From the NCBI GenBank assembly GCA_946478845.1, contig CAMLDI010000024.1:1-44303 (forward strand): DNA of 44,303 bases, in the 5' to 3' direction. The notes beneath the pieces were generated by a model. The model was not told where the DNA came from and made no database searches. It saw only the letters and a program-made list of their open reading frames with translations. Each line of letters begins with the position of its first letter. Within the stretch, counting starts at the first letter, position 1. Below, one piece after another: positions 1 to 9,591 of the stretch. Source of the stretch: an uncultured Paenibacillaceae bacterium. Its GTDB lineage: Bacteria > Bacillota > Bacilli > Aneurinibacillales > Aneurinibacillaceae. Made by a program: the position numbers and the translations under genes.

Positions 1-389
1 CCTGCGGTTTTTGCTTTGTTGTCACTTCCGTTACCCCCATCTGCATATTTTTTGTCTTTTTTTACACTATAAGATTTTATAAAAATTTTATTCTTATAGT
101 ATAAGTGCAACTAGGTCTGCCGCCGTCACCTAAAGGCTTGACATCAGCCAAGTTTTCTTTATTATATAACAACTTGTTATAGTACAACTTTACCATACAA
201 TTCGACAGTTTGTACAGAGCAAACTTCTAAATATAAAGAATTTTTTATTATTTCTATTATTTCGTGCATATTCGACACCCTTTTTTCACCATAAAAAGGT
301 TATTATCTACCCAAAAAAAACCTTTTATAAAAGTTGGGAAAATTCCTCATCCTATTAAACAAATCATGTAATAAAAGGGGAGTTTTCAA
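1..389. other. Non-coding left edge with several AT-rich hairpins
   Basis: No convincing gene is seen. Three inverted repeats are visible: ACTATAAGA/TCTTATAGT at 66-74/92-100, TATAACAA/TTGTTATA at 165-172/174-181, and an overlapping pair at about 290-340 (AAAAGGTT with AACCTTTT, and ACCCAA with TTGGG). The last lies just upstream of the subtilase ribosome binding site and could be a leader structure. A minus-strand reading frame beginning with ATG at 46 runs off the left edge, but it has no ribosome binding site and is too short to call. Confidence 0.4.
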
Positions 390-1814
390 TTGAAATCGCG
401 CAGAATTGTGTTTGGTGCCCTCGCCTTAATGGTGGTTGCTGCTGTTTTTATGCTTAATCGCACGTTGCCACGCACCCAAATTCAAGGGGGAAAACCTACA
501 AAAAACCAAAGCCTACACAAGGTCAAAGCTCCAACTTCTAAAATTAATAATATTCAGCAGGTCATTGATGCAAGAAAAAAACTTGAACAAAGCACTCGTA
601 TTGTTACGATTCATCATAATAGCCAGGATAAAAGCCATTACATGAAAAATGAAGTTGCCGTCAAGTTTAACCAACATCTAAGCAGTCAAGAATTGAAAAC
701 TCTCTCCTCAGCAATCAATGGAGAAGGTGCTATACATCATGACAAAATTTATATTTTTAAATCAAAAAATAGATCCACTCATTATTTAGTGGATTTCTTT
801 TCTAAACGAAAAAATGTAGTATTTACTGAACCTCATTACCTCTTATTGCCAAATATAGTGCCTAACGACACTTTTTATCCCAGTTATCAATGGAATATGC
901 CTATTATAGATATGGAAAAGGCATGGGATATCAGTAAAGGGAAGGATACTGTTAAAGTAGCGGTAATCGATACTGGAGTTGATTTAAGCCATCCTGAATT
1001 CAAAGGAAAATTAACCACAGGATACAATGTGTTAACAGGGTCTAGAAACGCAAATGATGACAATGGCCATGGTACCCATGTCACAGGAATTATCGCAGCC
1101 CATATAAATAACAAAGAAGGTATCGCTGGTATGACATGGTATAATCCAATCATTCCTATAAAAGGAATTGGTGCAGATGGAAGTGGTTCTTCCTTTGATA
1201 TAGCCAAAGGAATTAAATGGGCTACAGACAACGGAGCCAAAGTCATTAATTTAAGTGTAGGAAATTATAACCCATCCCAGGTTCTTCATGATGCTATTAA
1301 ATATGCTTATACAAAAGATGTAGTTATGATTGCTGCCACGGGAAATGATAATTCCAATCAACCCAGTTATCCGGCATCTTATCCTGAAGTGATTGGTGTT
1401 TCAGCCATTGATGGCAATAAAAACAGAGCATCTTTTTCAAACTACGGACAATCAGTGGACATTGTTGCCCCAGGAGTAGACATTCCCAGTACCTATATTG
1501 ATCATGAATATGCACAGTTATCTGGCACTTCAATGGCATGTCCCCATGTTACAGGCCTTGCTACACTCATTCGTTCTGTGAATCCAAGTTTAAAAAATGA
1601 TCAGGTCATGAGTATTATTAAATATTCTTCTCAGGATTTAGGAACAAAAGGTCGAGACGATTATTATGGGTATGGAATAATCAATGTTGCAAAAGCCCTG
1701 GAGTTAGCCAAAGCGGGTTATGTCCAACAATCAAGCCGTCATACTGCTCCTGTCCGCAATAAAGGATTTTTTCAACAACTAAGGGAAAGATTCTTTAATC
1801 AATTGTTTCATTAA
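390..1814 (+). CDS. Secreted or membrane-anchored subtilisin-like serine protease (S8 family)
   Basis: Subtilase that should cleave peptides outside the membrane. Residues 7-22 form a hydrophobic signal or anchor after MKSRR. Residues about 30-150 look like a propeptide region (inhibitor-I9-like length). The catalytic domain follows, with Asp194 in VIDTGVD, His227 in DNGHGTH, oxyanion Asn319 in AATGND and Ser381 in GTSMACPH. All four are present, so the enzyme should be active. The start is a TTG preceded by AAAAGGGGAG at about 373-382. The 474-aa length fits a pre-pro-subtilase with a short basic tail. It is monocistronic, ending in a terminator shared with the convergent gene. The family call is firm; the substrate is unknown. 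Confidence 0.93.
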   Translation: MKSRRIVFGALALMVVAAVFMLNRTLPRTQIQGGKPTKNQSLHKVKAPTSKINNIQQVIDARKKLEQSTRIVTIHHNSQDKSHYMKNEVAVKFNQHLSSQELKTLSSAINGEGAIHHDKIYIFKSKNRSTHYLVDFFSKRKNVVFTEPHYLLLPNIVPNDTFYPSYQWNMPIIDMEKAWDISKGKDTVKVAVIDTGVDLSHPEFKGKLTTGYNVLTGSRNANDDNGHGTHVTGIIAAHINNKEGIAGMTWYNPIIPIKGIGADGSGSSFDIAKGIKWATDNGAKVINLSVGNYNPSQVLHDAIKYAYTKDVVMIAATGNDNSNQPSYPASYPEVIGVSAIDGNKNRASFSNYGQSVDIVAPGVDIPSTYIDHEYAQLSGTSMACPHVTGLATLIRSVNPSLKNDQVMSIIKYSSQDLGTKGRDDYYGYGIINVAKALELAKAGYVQQSSRHTAPVRNKGFFQQLRERFFNQLFH

Positions 1815-1832
1815 AGGATGCAAAGAAGACAA

Positions 1833-1863
1833 AAAGGTTGCCGTAGACATTACGGCAACCTTT
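1833..1863. terminator. Bidirectional rho-independent terminator
   Basis: Perfect 13-bp stem AAAGGTTGCCGTA with loop GACAT, then its complement. It has T-rich flanks on both sides and lies between the convergent subtilase and YpuI-like genes. Confidence 0.85.
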
Positions 1864-1870
1864 ACTTATT

Positions 1871-2377
1871 TTACTTACTTGCTGACTTCATTCGTTTCAT
1901 AGTCACATAATCTGTTTCGTAATATTGCAATTCATCACGAAGGTATTCGAAGGTTTTAGAGAGCCCCAGGGTTAAGGCTTTTAATTCCAGGGTAACTTCC
2001 TTACGGAATAGAATGGCATCCCGTCCTGTATAAGAATTCCGTCCATCCTCTTCATAAACTTCTCCTTTTGGATAGAAGAATAAATTGATGCAAGTATGAT
2101 ATACAAGATATAAATTCTCTTCAGCAAACTCTTTATTAAATTTAGCTCTTCTCAACGTAATGCCTAATCTCTCGTAAGCGTTTTCACTATTTACTAGCAA
2201 GTGTCTCAAGTCAGAAAGATAACTCTTATAATAAGGTTCATATTCCTCTTGTTGGGGCGATGCACTCAATAATTGAGGCAAAGTAGTACTGTTTAAAAAC
2301 TTTTCTAGTTCCATACAAACTTTTTTTAAACGGTTGTAGGACTCCTCACATAGTTCTCTCAACTGAGTTTCAGTCAT
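1871..2377 (-). CDS. ypuI: YpuI-like protein (DUF3907 family)
   Basis: Uncharacterised cytosolic protein, 168 aa, resembling Bacillus subtilis YpuI in length and in recalled motifs: YKSYLSDLRHLL in the N-terminal half, YTGRDAI in the middle and LQYYETDY near the C-terminus. It is largely alpha-helical and acidic, with no signal peptide. The start at 2377 (MTETQLRE) is chosen because TAGGAGGG lies seven bases upstream. An upstream in-frame start would overlap that site. No function is known to me. The assignment rests on recalled family motifs and not on an alignment. Confidence 0.72.
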   Translation of the reverse strand: MTETQLRELCEESYNRLKKVCMELEKFLNSTTLPQLLSASPQQEEYEPYYKSYLSDLRHLLVNSENAYERLGITLRRAKFNKEFAEENLYLVYHTCINLFFYPKGEVYEEDGRNSYTGRDAILFRKEVTLELKALTLGLSKTFEYLRDELQYYETDYVTMKRMKSASK

Positions 2378-2657
2378 AAGGTACCCTCCTACCAAATAAG
2401 AAGTTTAAATGCTTATTCTAATTGTAACAAATTTGTTACAACTTAAATAGCAATAATTTTGTTTTATCTAATGTTCTAAAATTTGAAATTTTTTAACTTT
2501 CACACAATTTGTCATTGTTTGTCTGAAAAGATAAAATGGAAACTTCTCCATCCGAACTTCAATTTTAGCATTACTTCTTAGTTTGGTTTTATTTTTATTT
2601 TCTCTAAAGATTTTACCACAAAAATTCATTTATTATTTGTTAAATTGGAGGAATGAA

Positions 2658-2685
2658 AATAAACGGTTGCTATATGCAACCGTTT
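2658..2685 (-). terminator. Terminator of the lipoprotein gene
   Basis: AAACGGTTGC, loop ATATA, GCAACCGTTT, read on the minus strand and followed by TATTTTC. It overlaps the stop codon of the FixH/YtkA-like gene. The 280 bp between it and the ypuI start are very AT-rich; I see no gene there. Confidence 0.8.
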
Positions 2686-3148
2686 AAAAATCAGGATCTA
2701 TTTTAGCCCCGTTTTTATCAAGGCCAACTTTTTGCAATTCATCTGTATTCAACATATCTCCCTTAACATCAAAGTTAAAAGATTTCGTTGTTTGTGTTTC
2801 ACCAGATTTCACTTTAACATAGGCAGTCCATTCTCCACCCATAGGCAGTACTGCTTCCCCTTTATATACACCTGGCTCAGTCATCTTGCCGAGAAAACCA
2901 TTTTTTCCATGATCCATTTCAACCATTTCCAGAGAAACAAGGATTTCAGCATTTTCTAATGGCTGATTATCTTTCATTATTTTCACTGTGTATTCTGTTA
3001 TTTTACCTGAAGTGACCTGTTCTGGATGGATGAAATCTATTTGAAATCCATCTTTTGATGCCAGATCGCTATTTTCCCCTGTACAGGCTGTCAATCCAAG
3101 TAAAACCATTAGGAGAAGTAATACCATATATCCTTTTTTTCTATTCAT
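2684..3148 (-). CDS. FixH/YtkA-like lipoprotein
   Basis: Predicted lipoprotein of 154 aa. A type-II signal peptide (MNRKK, then a hydrophobic run) ends in LTAC, with the lipidated Cys at residue 22. The mature part looks like a single beta-sandwich of the FixH/YtkA-like type. It contains the typical order IDFIHPEQVTSGK, TVKIMKDNQPLENAEI and the GVYKGEAVLPMGGEWTAYV strand pair. Such proteins are extracytoplasmic and some are linked to metal or redox chemistry, but no metal ligands stand out here. The start at 3148 is preferred because GGGG lies ten bases upstream and the signal peptide begins there. It lies downstream of dynA on the same strand with a 74-bp gap. Confidence 0.75.
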   Translation of the reverse strand: MNRKKGYMVLLLLMVLLGLTACTGENSDLASKDGFQIDFIHPEQVTSGKITEYTVKIMKDNQPLENAEILVSLEMVEMDHGKNGFLGKMTEPGVYKGEAVLPMGGEWTAYVKVKSGETQTTKSFNFDVKGDMLNTDELQKVGLDKNGAKIDPDF

Positions 3149-3222
3149 AAGACTGCATCCCCTTTTTAATATATCTCCTTTACTAATAGTAAACAAAGGG
3201 GATGCAAAAGTCTAATGACACA

Positions 3223-6200
3223 TTAGTGAATAAACTGTTTCAACTTATTATAGGTATCTTCAAGGACAGCTGGATCTAAATCCATGGTTAAAGCTGCAAT
3301 TAAAGCAGTAAAATGATCAGATAAATCACTGGTTGTTCTTTCCTTCGCCTTCTCAATCTGGTCAATATACTCTTGGACATAATATGCCAACAGAATTTGT
3401 TTTGCATAATCCACATAAGTTTGTACAGGAGCCTGGAATTGTTCCTCCAGTTTTTGTCTCATTTGATCCTGTCCGCCCTGCTCAAAGAATTGTTTTGTTG
3501 ATTTAAATATACTCAATGTCCCTTTAAAAGAGGTAACCATTTCTTTAGGAAGAGTACTTTCAAATTCAGGTGTAGCAAAAGTTTTGCTTTCCCATGGGTG
3601 CACATGGAAGTCATCCCGGTTAATATGGCGCTCTAATTTTTCGAGAAGTTGGGTGCCAGATTTCCCCATATACTTCTCTACCCGCAATGCAGTAGCTCTC
3701 ATTTCCTGGGAAAGATCAAAGGAAATAAAATGAACCAATTCATCCAGGCATCCTTGCAGAATTTTTTGCATGCTGCGTCCATCATTTTTGATCGTCCCTG
3801 GATTGAAAGCATAACGAAACGCTTCTCTGAAACGTAACATAACCCGCTGTTTCACATAATAACATAACTCGTTGATTTCTTTTTCTAAGGTACGGCTTTC
3901 AATAGATGAATCCAATAATTGAATCAATTCCATTGATTTAACTTTTTCTTCCCGTGCCTGATTAGCCTGTTCTTCCCTTTGTTTAACATCTTGACGGGCC
4001 TTGAGAATCAATTCTCCCAGCAATCCAGTAGTCCGTTTCATTTCTTCCAAAGCTGAGTTAATGGAAATTTGGGTTAATTCATCAAGAGTAAAGGAAATAA
4101 ATTCATCTTCAAAATGTTTTAGACCTGCAATACGCAATGTTTCCTCTGTTTCTGGGAAAGGTTGATCCTCTCCAAGGTGCAAACGATTACGTAAAGTCAT
4201 TTCTGCAGATTCAAGCAAAGGTCCATTTTCCGCCATTCTGGCCAATAAAGCAGTTTGGCTGGATACAGGATAAATGCGTGGTTTAATAATGCTACAGGAC
4301 TCCAGATTCTCTTTTACGTGAGTCACTACCCCATCTAACTCTTCCTGAGAATGGGCAAGATCCGCAGCATTTACTACGAAGAACATTTTATCTAATTCAA
4401 AAGCACTCTTTACCCGGCCCAATTGAATAAGGAACTCCCGATCCGCATGGGAAAAGGCATGATTGTAATAGGTAACGAAAATCACCGCATCTGAATTTTT
4501 AATATACTCAAAAGCCACTCCAGTATGACGGGCATTAATGGAGTCTGCCCCAGGGGTATCTACAAGAACAATTCCCTGGCGGGTCAATGGACAATCATAA
4601 TACAATTCAATCCATTCAACAAAACAAGCCTTTTCTTCTTTAGCAACGAATTGTTGAAACTCTTCAATTCCAATAATTAAATCTATTCCCAAATGATTTT
4701 CAACATCTTGATATCCTTTTGCCACAGCTCGAAGGAAACTATAATGAGGTTTTGCTGCTGGCTGAATCTCAGAACGATCTATTTTTTCAATTTGTTTAAT
4801 ACCTTCTTCAATCGTTGCTGCTTTTTGTTCAAACACCTCTAAGGAAACAAATAAGTCATTTTCTACATCTTGTAAAGACTTTAATCTTACCCTTACGCTC
4901 CCATGTGGGTTTTCTGTATCAGGAGGCAAGATTTTATTAATGGCTGCCGTTGTGGGATTCGGCGAAACAGGCAGGATTAAGTCACCCATTAATGCATTTG
5001 CAAAAGAAGATTTCCCCGCACTAAAAGCCCCAAATAAAGCGACAGTAAAGCGACTTTGTTCCAATCGCTCAGCCCTTTGTTCCATGAGAAATGCTGAACC
5101 TCTTAACCCCGGAAGATCTTGAACAATTTGGGCACCTTTTTTTAGTTTTTCAGCAGTTTGTAAAAGCTCACCTTTATAATCCTTTTTAATGACCTTTTCA
5201 GAGGATTTTACATCCCCTTCATTGTCGGATTTATGCAAAGCAAGGGGCACTTTTTTCTCTTTTAAAGACATTGGTGTTCTAACATCTACAGGATCCATAT
5301 AAGTTAAAACTTTTTTCTCCTCTTCATCTAAAAGAAAAGAAGGATCCTCATCGGTCGTGCCCACATTAAGGATTTCCTCTAATTTTCTTATGCTCATTTC
5401 TTCTTTAGCTGCCATGGATTGTAAAGCATTAACAGCATTTTTTAATGTTGTGGATGCTTCTACTTTCGCTTGTGCTCTGGCAATAGGTTCTGACAATTGA
5501 TTTTTCATTCTTTGTAATGTTTCATCAAAAAGGGAAAGAACCTCTCTGCGATAAAGTAACTTAATTTTTTCAGACAACTCTTTTGTATAGTTGAGAATAT
5601 AATCCCCATTTACCCTTGCACCAAGTTTCACACATCCCATTACTAAATCCTTGCCAAATGGAACAGAAAAAGAAACAGTTTTTTCCTGGTAAACAGCATC
5701 TTTAATATCGAATTTTTCCCCGATTTTTCGCAATAACTCTTTTACATGCCATTCAAGATTGACTGAAGCTTTTTCTGAAATGTCTTCATAAAATTGATCC
5801 AAACGGCGATTTTGTTCCTCTTTTGTTTTATTTCCAGAGAATAACAAACCAACCTTAAATCCATCCTGTTGACTTTCCAGAAACAATCGTGCATTTTCCC
5901 GTGTTGTTGCCGGAGTAAGGGGAGCATTATCCAATAAAGTTTGCAACCCCTTTTTCCCTTCATTTTCCAACATTTCAAAAGGTGTTAAAAGAGATTTTAA
6001 GTCTTTGCTTTGTTCGTGATATTGCAGAAGTGCCTCTTCTGGAGAAAGGTCACCTAATACCTGTTCATAAACAATTCTCTGTTCTAAATGGAGGGTATGC
6101 AAATATTTTCGATGGTCTTCAATTACATACCCGGCAGATTGTTGTACGCTATCTACAATTCCCTCGTTATTATTAAATATTTCACCCATTTTCTTTAATA

Positions 6201-6966
6201 ACAAAGGCCATTGATTTTCCTTATGATTCATAACTTTTAAAGAAGTAAAAAACAATCCATCAGGTTCAATATGCCAATGATGGAAAGCATCAATAACACT
6301 CTGGCAATATTCAGAGAAAGGCAACTCAAATTCAACATGTTTATCAATCATATTCACAACCAGATAAATGTGCTTTCCTTTATCTTTTAATTCTTTTGTG
6401 AATTGGAAATTAACCTCAGATTGTACATGGTTATAATCCATAAGATAAAATATAGCATCAGCAAGGTGCATTGATGATTCTGTTGCAACTTTATGGGCAT
6501 TGTCTGTAGAGTCAATACCTGGCGTATCCATGATACTAACAGGAACATTTAACAAATTAGAAGGATGATGCAATTCAATGGTTTCTACTTCATTACCATT
6601 TACTGCATACTTTTTCAGTTCATTTATATCATATTCTCCAATAAAATCAACGGATTCTCCTTCTTTTAAAAAGATACGAGCTCCCTTTTCCCCAGTTTTA
6701 ATTTTTACAACATTTGCACTGGTAGGAATCGGGCTCGATGGGAGCACTTCACTCCCCATTAACGCATTAATCATACTGCTTTTTCCTGCAGAAAAATGTC
6801 CGCAAAAAGCAATGGTGATTTCATTTCCCTTTAGTTTCTCCTGTAACTGTGCAATCTTCTTCGCATTGCCAGTATCTCCCGCACGAAGCATTTCTCCGGC
6901 GAGTTTACCCAATCGTTGGTATAATACCCCTTTGGATAATGATGGTTGAACCACTGCTTCAATCAT
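3223..6966 (-). CDS. dynA: Double-headed bacterial dynamin-like GTPase
   Basis: Large GTPase of 1247 aa with two fused dynamin modules, the arrangement of B. subtilis DynA (YpbR), which tethers and fuses membranes and helps protect them under stress or phage attack. Module 1: P-loop GHFSAGKSS at 56-64 and DTPGIDS at 147-153. Module 2: P-loop GAFSAGKSS at 646-654 and DTPGADS at 803-809. The G4 motifs are unorthodox (VVNMIDK and VVNAAD in place of TKxD), which is common in bacterial dynamins. Long helical segments follow each GTPase domain. A hydrophobic paddle is likely but not obvious by eye. The length matches the roughly 1200-aa family. GGTGAGAGTGGA precedes the ATG. Confidence 0.9.
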   Translation of the reverse strand: MIEAVVQPSLSKGVLYQRLGKLAGEMLRAGDTGNAKKIAQLQEKLKGNEITIAFCGHFSAGKSSMINALMGSEVLPSSPIPTSANVVKIKTGEKGARIFLKEGESVDFIGEYDINELKKYAVNGNEVETIELHHPSNLLNVPVSIMDTPGIDSTDNAHKVATESSMHLADAIFYLMDYNHVQSEVNFQFTKELKDKGKHIYLVVNMIDKHVEFELPFSEYCQSVIDAFHHWHIEPDGLFFTSLKVMNHKENQWPLLLKKMGEIFNNNEGIVDSVQQSAGYVIEDHRKYLHTLHLEQRIVYEQVLGDLSPEEALLQYHEQSKDLKSLLTPFEMLENEGKKGLQTLLDNAPLTPATTRENARLFLESQQDGFKVGLLFSGNKTKEEQNRRLDQFYEDISEKASVNLEWHVKELLRKIGEKFDIKDAVYQEKTVSFSVPFGKDLVMGCVKLGARVNGDYILNYTKELSEKIKLLYRREVLSLFDETLQRMKNQLSEPIARAQAKVEASTTLKNAVNALQSMAAKEEMSIRKLEEILNVGTTDEDPSFLLDEEEKKVLTYMDPVDVRTPMSLKEKKVPLALHKSDNEGDVKSSEKVIKKDYKGELLQTAEKLKKGAQIVQDLPGLRGSAFLMEQRAERLEQSRFTVALFGAFSAGKSSFANALMGDLILPVSPNPTTAAINKILPPDTENPHGSVRVRLKSLQDVENDLFVSLEVFEQKAATIEEGIKQIEKIDRSEIQPAAKPHYSFLRAVAKGYQDVENHLGIDLIIGIEEFQQFVAKEEKACFVEWIELYYDCPLTRQGIVLVDTPGADSINARHTGVAFEYIKNSDAVIFVTYYNHAFSHADREFLIQLGRVKSAFELDKMFFVVNAADLAHSQEELDGVVTHVKENLESCSIIKPRIYPVSSQTALLARMAENGPLLESAEMTLRNRLHLGEDQPFPETEETLRIAGLKHFEDEFISFTLDELTQISINSALEEMKRTTGLLGELILKARQDVKQREEQANQAREEKVKSMELIQLLDSSIESRTLEKEINELCYYVKQRVMLRFREAFRYAFNPGTIKNDGRSMQKILQGCLDELVHFISFDLSQEMRATALRVEKYMGKSGTQLLEKLERHINRDDFHVHPWESKTFATPEFESTLPKEMVTSFKGTLSIFKSTKQFFEQGGQDQMRQKLEEQFQAPVQTYVDYAKQILLAYYVQEYIDQIEKAKERTTSDLSDHFTALIAALTMDLDPAVLEDTYNKLKQFIH

Positions 6967-7087
6967 TCCACTCTCACCGCATCTCTCTATATTTGTGAAT
7001 ATTTTATGTCTTTAATCTAACACCCCTTGTCATTTGGTGCAATACCCTGCAGAATTATATATTTTGGATATCGAAAAATAGCATATA

Positions 7088-7113
7088 AAAAGGCCGCCCT
7101 TATGGACGGCCAT
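7088..7113 (-). terminator. Terminator of the zinc-ribbon gene
   Basis: On the minus strand, GGCCGTCC, loop ATAA, GGGCGGCC, then TTTTTATAT. One G-U pair completes the 8-bp stem. Confidence 0.8.
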
Positions 7114-7130
7114 TTCATATAAAATTTCCA

Positions 7131-7574
7131 TTAAAATTCATAATTATCAGTATCAACATTGTTCCACTCTAACTGGGCACGGTCAATGGGAAACTTTAAT
7201 TCATCGAGAATAAATAAAATAAATGGCTTATCTCCTTGATAACGTTCATGAAGGTTCCTTAAAGCATCTTCATTTACCTGGAGTTCGAGGAAATTTTCAA
7301 TTTCCATTTTCACATTTTCTTCATGTTCTCTAAACCATTTTAATGTAGTTGGTCCAGATTGAGATAATCCGAATTTATCCACATATGCACGTACATTCCG
7401 TGGAACATATGCATATGCAAATTGGGATGCCATTGTTTGCAACTGTTTTTTCTCATCTAGTGGTGTAAGCCCTTCGGTAAGGTAAACATACTTTCCGCAA
7501 TGATAACATTTCACTTCAAACTTCTGTTCACCTGCTACTGTTTTGCCACAATGGATACAAACGATTTGTTTCAT
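7131..7574 (-). CDS. Small zinc-ribbon protein of unknown function
   Basis: 147 aa with an N-terminal CIHCG...CYHCG zinc ribbon (residues about 6-26), suggesting one structural zinc. The remaining hundred residues are mostly helical, with no catalytic motif I recognise. The C-terminus is acidic. AAAGGGAG precedes the ATG at good spacing. It is probably co-transcribed with the small membrane protein upstream (31-bp gap) and ends in its own terminator. A nucleic-acid or protein-binding role is plausible from the ribbon but unproven. Confidence 0.65.
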   Translation of the reverse strand: MKQIVCIHCGKTVAGEQKFEVKCYHCGKYVYLTEGLTPLDEKKQLQTMASQFAYAYVPRNVRAYVDKFGLSQSGPTTLKWFREHEENVKMEIENFLELQVNEDALRNLHERYQGDKPFILFILDELKFPIDRAQLEWNNVDTDNYEF

Positions 7575-7605
7575 ATGGACACTCCCTTTCTTAAGAAAGA
7601 AAAAA

Positions 7606-7857
7606 TTAACTAGCAGATTTCTTATCTTTTGTCATTAACATCTTAATGGCTAAAGAAATTAAATAGCTAAGAAGAGCAAATCCTACACCAATTAATATTA
7701 CATATACCTGGAAATCTGAATAAAAAGAGATGAAAACAAACATTGGTAAAATAATAGCTGATGCTATCCAGGTTTTATTAGTAATCAAGTAAGCAATAGA
7801 GGCAATACTAGCAGTTACTAGTCCCCCAAAATAAATAAGCAATTGTAATGATTCCAT
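7606..7857 (-). CDS. Small membrane protein, two to three TM segments
   Basis: 83 aa, almost entirely hydrophobic up to residue 72: helices at about 4-25, 29-47 and 49-71, then a basic tail (KMLMTKDKKSAS). I do not recognise the family. It starts at ATG 7857 behind a GGATGATGG-type site and lies 31 bp upstream of the zinc-ribbon gene, so the two probably form an operon. Confidence 0.6.
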   Translation of the reverse strand: MESLQLLIYFGGLVTASIASIAYLITNKTWIASAIILPMFVFISFYSDFQVYVILIGVGFALLSYLISLAIKMLMTKDKKSAS

Positions 7858-7967
7858 CCACCATCATCCTTTTTCATAAAAATACCTGATTAATTTATTT
7901 TAACTTTAGTGACAATAACAATACAAGGTTAAAAACCTTTGTAACATTTTATAAAGGAGTGATTAAT

Positions 7968-8159
7968 ATGGCAAACTCTAATAATCTTATTGTACCTCAA
8001 GCAAATCAAGCTTTAGATCAAGTGAAGTACGAAATTGCAACCGAATTTGGAGTTCAACTTGGTGCAAATACCACCTCTCGCCAAAACGGATCTGTAGGTG
8101 GGGAAATTACAAAACGTTTAGTTAAAATGGCCCAACAACAACTTAGTGGCGGTCGCTAA
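7968..8159 (+). CDS. Alpha/beta-type small acid-soluble spore protein
   Basis: 63-aa DNA-binding spore protein that coats forespore DNA and protects it from UV and heat. It is digested by the GPR protease at germination. The two family signatures are present: the GPR cleavage region YEIATEFGV (residues 21-29) and the C-terminal [19 protein letters not shown] 7968 is the right start because AAAGGAG (7953-7959) lies eight bases upstream; an in-frame GTG at 7959 overlaps it. It is monocistronic with a terminator at 8177-8213. Forespore (sigma-G) control is expected from the family; I could not pick a clear sigma-G promoter in the 100 bp upstream. Confidence 0.95.
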   Translation: MANSNNLIVPQANQALDQVKYEIATEFGVQLGANTTSRQNGSVGGEITKRLVKMAQQQLSGGR

Positions 8160-8176
8160 ACTTCATATCTTGGTTT

Positions 8177-8213
8177 AAAAAAGGCCAGGACGTTAGAAGT
8201 TCTGGCCTTTTTC
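8177..8213 (+). terminator. Terminator of the spore protein gene
   Basis: AAAAAAGGCCAG, an imperfect inner stem, then CTGGCCTTTTT. Confidence 0.85.
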
Positions 8214-8291
8214 TGTGCATAAGTGCAACTTTTATTAAATTTATTTTACCACTCAATCCTGATAAATTGGGTGATGACTTTGTGAACATTT

Positions 8292-9545
8292 TCACGATTT
8301 GTACTTGTCCATAGAAATGGAATCTTTATCTGATACCGCTAAAATTCCATGGGACACAACATCGAGCCCAATTTTTTCTTCCTCAGCAGAAACACGCAGA
8401 GGCACTATACGTGATATAATCTTGAGAAAAAAAACAGTGGAAAAATATCCCCATATACTAATCACAATTATGCCAAGGGTTTGAACACCTAATAAATGCA
8501 ATCCTCCGCCATGGAATAATCCATTTTCATCGGCAAGCAAACCAACTGCCAGGGTCCCAATAATTCCTGAAACACCATGGACAGGAAATGCACCAACCGG
8601 GTCATCAATTCCCCATTTATCCAATAAATAGGTGGCTAACATCATTGCCAGCCCACAACTGGCTCCAATTATAATAGCTGCATCATTGCTTACAAAGGCA
8701 CATCCAGCTGTAATGCCAACCAATCCTGCTAAAGACCCATTGATTACGGATGGCGCATCTGCCCTTTTATACCGAAAAAGAGTATATAATAAGGTGATTG
8801 CTCCTCCAGATGAAGCCGCTAACATCGTAGTCATGGCGATATGGCCAATTCGTCCATCGGTGGCACTTAATGTTGATCCAGCATTAAAACCAAACCAGCC
8901 AAACCAGAGAAGAAAAGTTCCTACAGAAGCCAGGGGAAGATTACTAGGTATTATAATTCGATTGCCAAAATTGCTTCCCATTTTTTCAATTCGGGGACCT
9001 AATATTTTAGCAGCTGCCAGGGCACTAAATCCACCCAGAGCATGAATAGCTGCAGAACCGGCAAAATCAAGAAATCCCAATTGGGCTAACCAGCCTCCCC
9101 CCCAAACCCAGTGGCCCGATATAGGATATATAATTCCTGTCATAGCAATAATAAAAAGAAGATAAGAACGAAAGTTTATTCTTTCTGCAACGGCACCAGA
9201 CACAATGGATATAACCGCAATAACAAAAGCAGTTTGGAATACAAAAAAAGTTTCATGGCTAAATAAGTATGTTAAATGGCTTAGATCACCCTTTAAAGCA
9301 AAACCTGTCGTGCCAATCATGGAATACAAATCTTTTCCGTACATTAATGCAAAACCAATAAAATAAAATATAAGTGCACCAAAAGTAAGGTCTGCAAAAA
9401 CCTTCATGATTATGCTTACAGAATTTTTCCTGCGGACAAACCCTGCTTCTAGTAATGCAAACCCGCCTTCCATTAATAAAATCATCGCAGCTGTTAACAC
9501 AATCCAAATGGTATCCAGTCCAATACTTAATGTTTCCAATTTCAT
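8292..9545 (-). CDS. amtB: Ammonium transporter, Amt family
   Basis: Integral membrane channel for ammonium/ammonia uptake, 417 aa with about eleven TM helices, usual family length. The start of the first helix (MILLMEGGFALLEAGF) and the two pore histidines are present: His168 in FAGSAAIHALGG and His323 in FPVHGVSGIIG. The start codon is weakly supported: the nearest GGAAGG lies about 14 bases upstream of the ATG. Bacterial amt genes are usually paired with a PII gene (glnK/nrgB). None is seen here; the upstream neighbour is a coiled-coil hypothetical gene 46 bp away. Confidence 0.93.
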   Translation of the reverse strand: MKLETLSIGLDTIWIVLTAAMILLMEGGFALLEAGFVRRKNSVSIIMKVFADLTFGALIFYFIGFALMYGKDLYSMIGTTGFALKGDLSHLTYLFSHETFFVFQTAFVIAVISIVSGAVAERINFRSYLLFIIAMTGIIYPISGHWVWGGGWLAQLGFLDFAGSAAIHALGGFSALAAAKILGPRIEKMGSNFGNRIIIPSNLPLASVGTFLLWFGWFGFNAGSTLSATDGRIGHIAMTTMLAASSGGAITLLYTLFRYKRADAPSVINGSLAGLVGITAGCAFVSNDAAIIIGASCGLAMMLATYLLDKWGIDDPVGAFPVHGVSGIIGTLAVGLLADENGLFHGGGLHLLGVQTLGIIVISIWGYFSTVFFLKIISRIVPLRVSAEEEKIGLDVVSHGILAVSDKDSISMDKYKS

Positions 9546-9591
9546 AACCCGAATTCATCCTTCCCATATTAGAAAACTTGAATCTGCATCC

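Noticed and set aside
1..46. Start of a minus-strand gene at the left edge
   Set aside because: Fifteen codons only, no ribosome binding site before either in-frame ATG.
887..1539. Long minus-strand frames inside the subtilase gene
   Set aside because: Shadow frames of a gene with intact catalytic motifs.
7860..7967. Sigma-G promoter for the spore protein gene
   Set aside because: I looked for a GCATR-type -35 and CATACTA-type -10 at correct spacing and found no match good enough to report.
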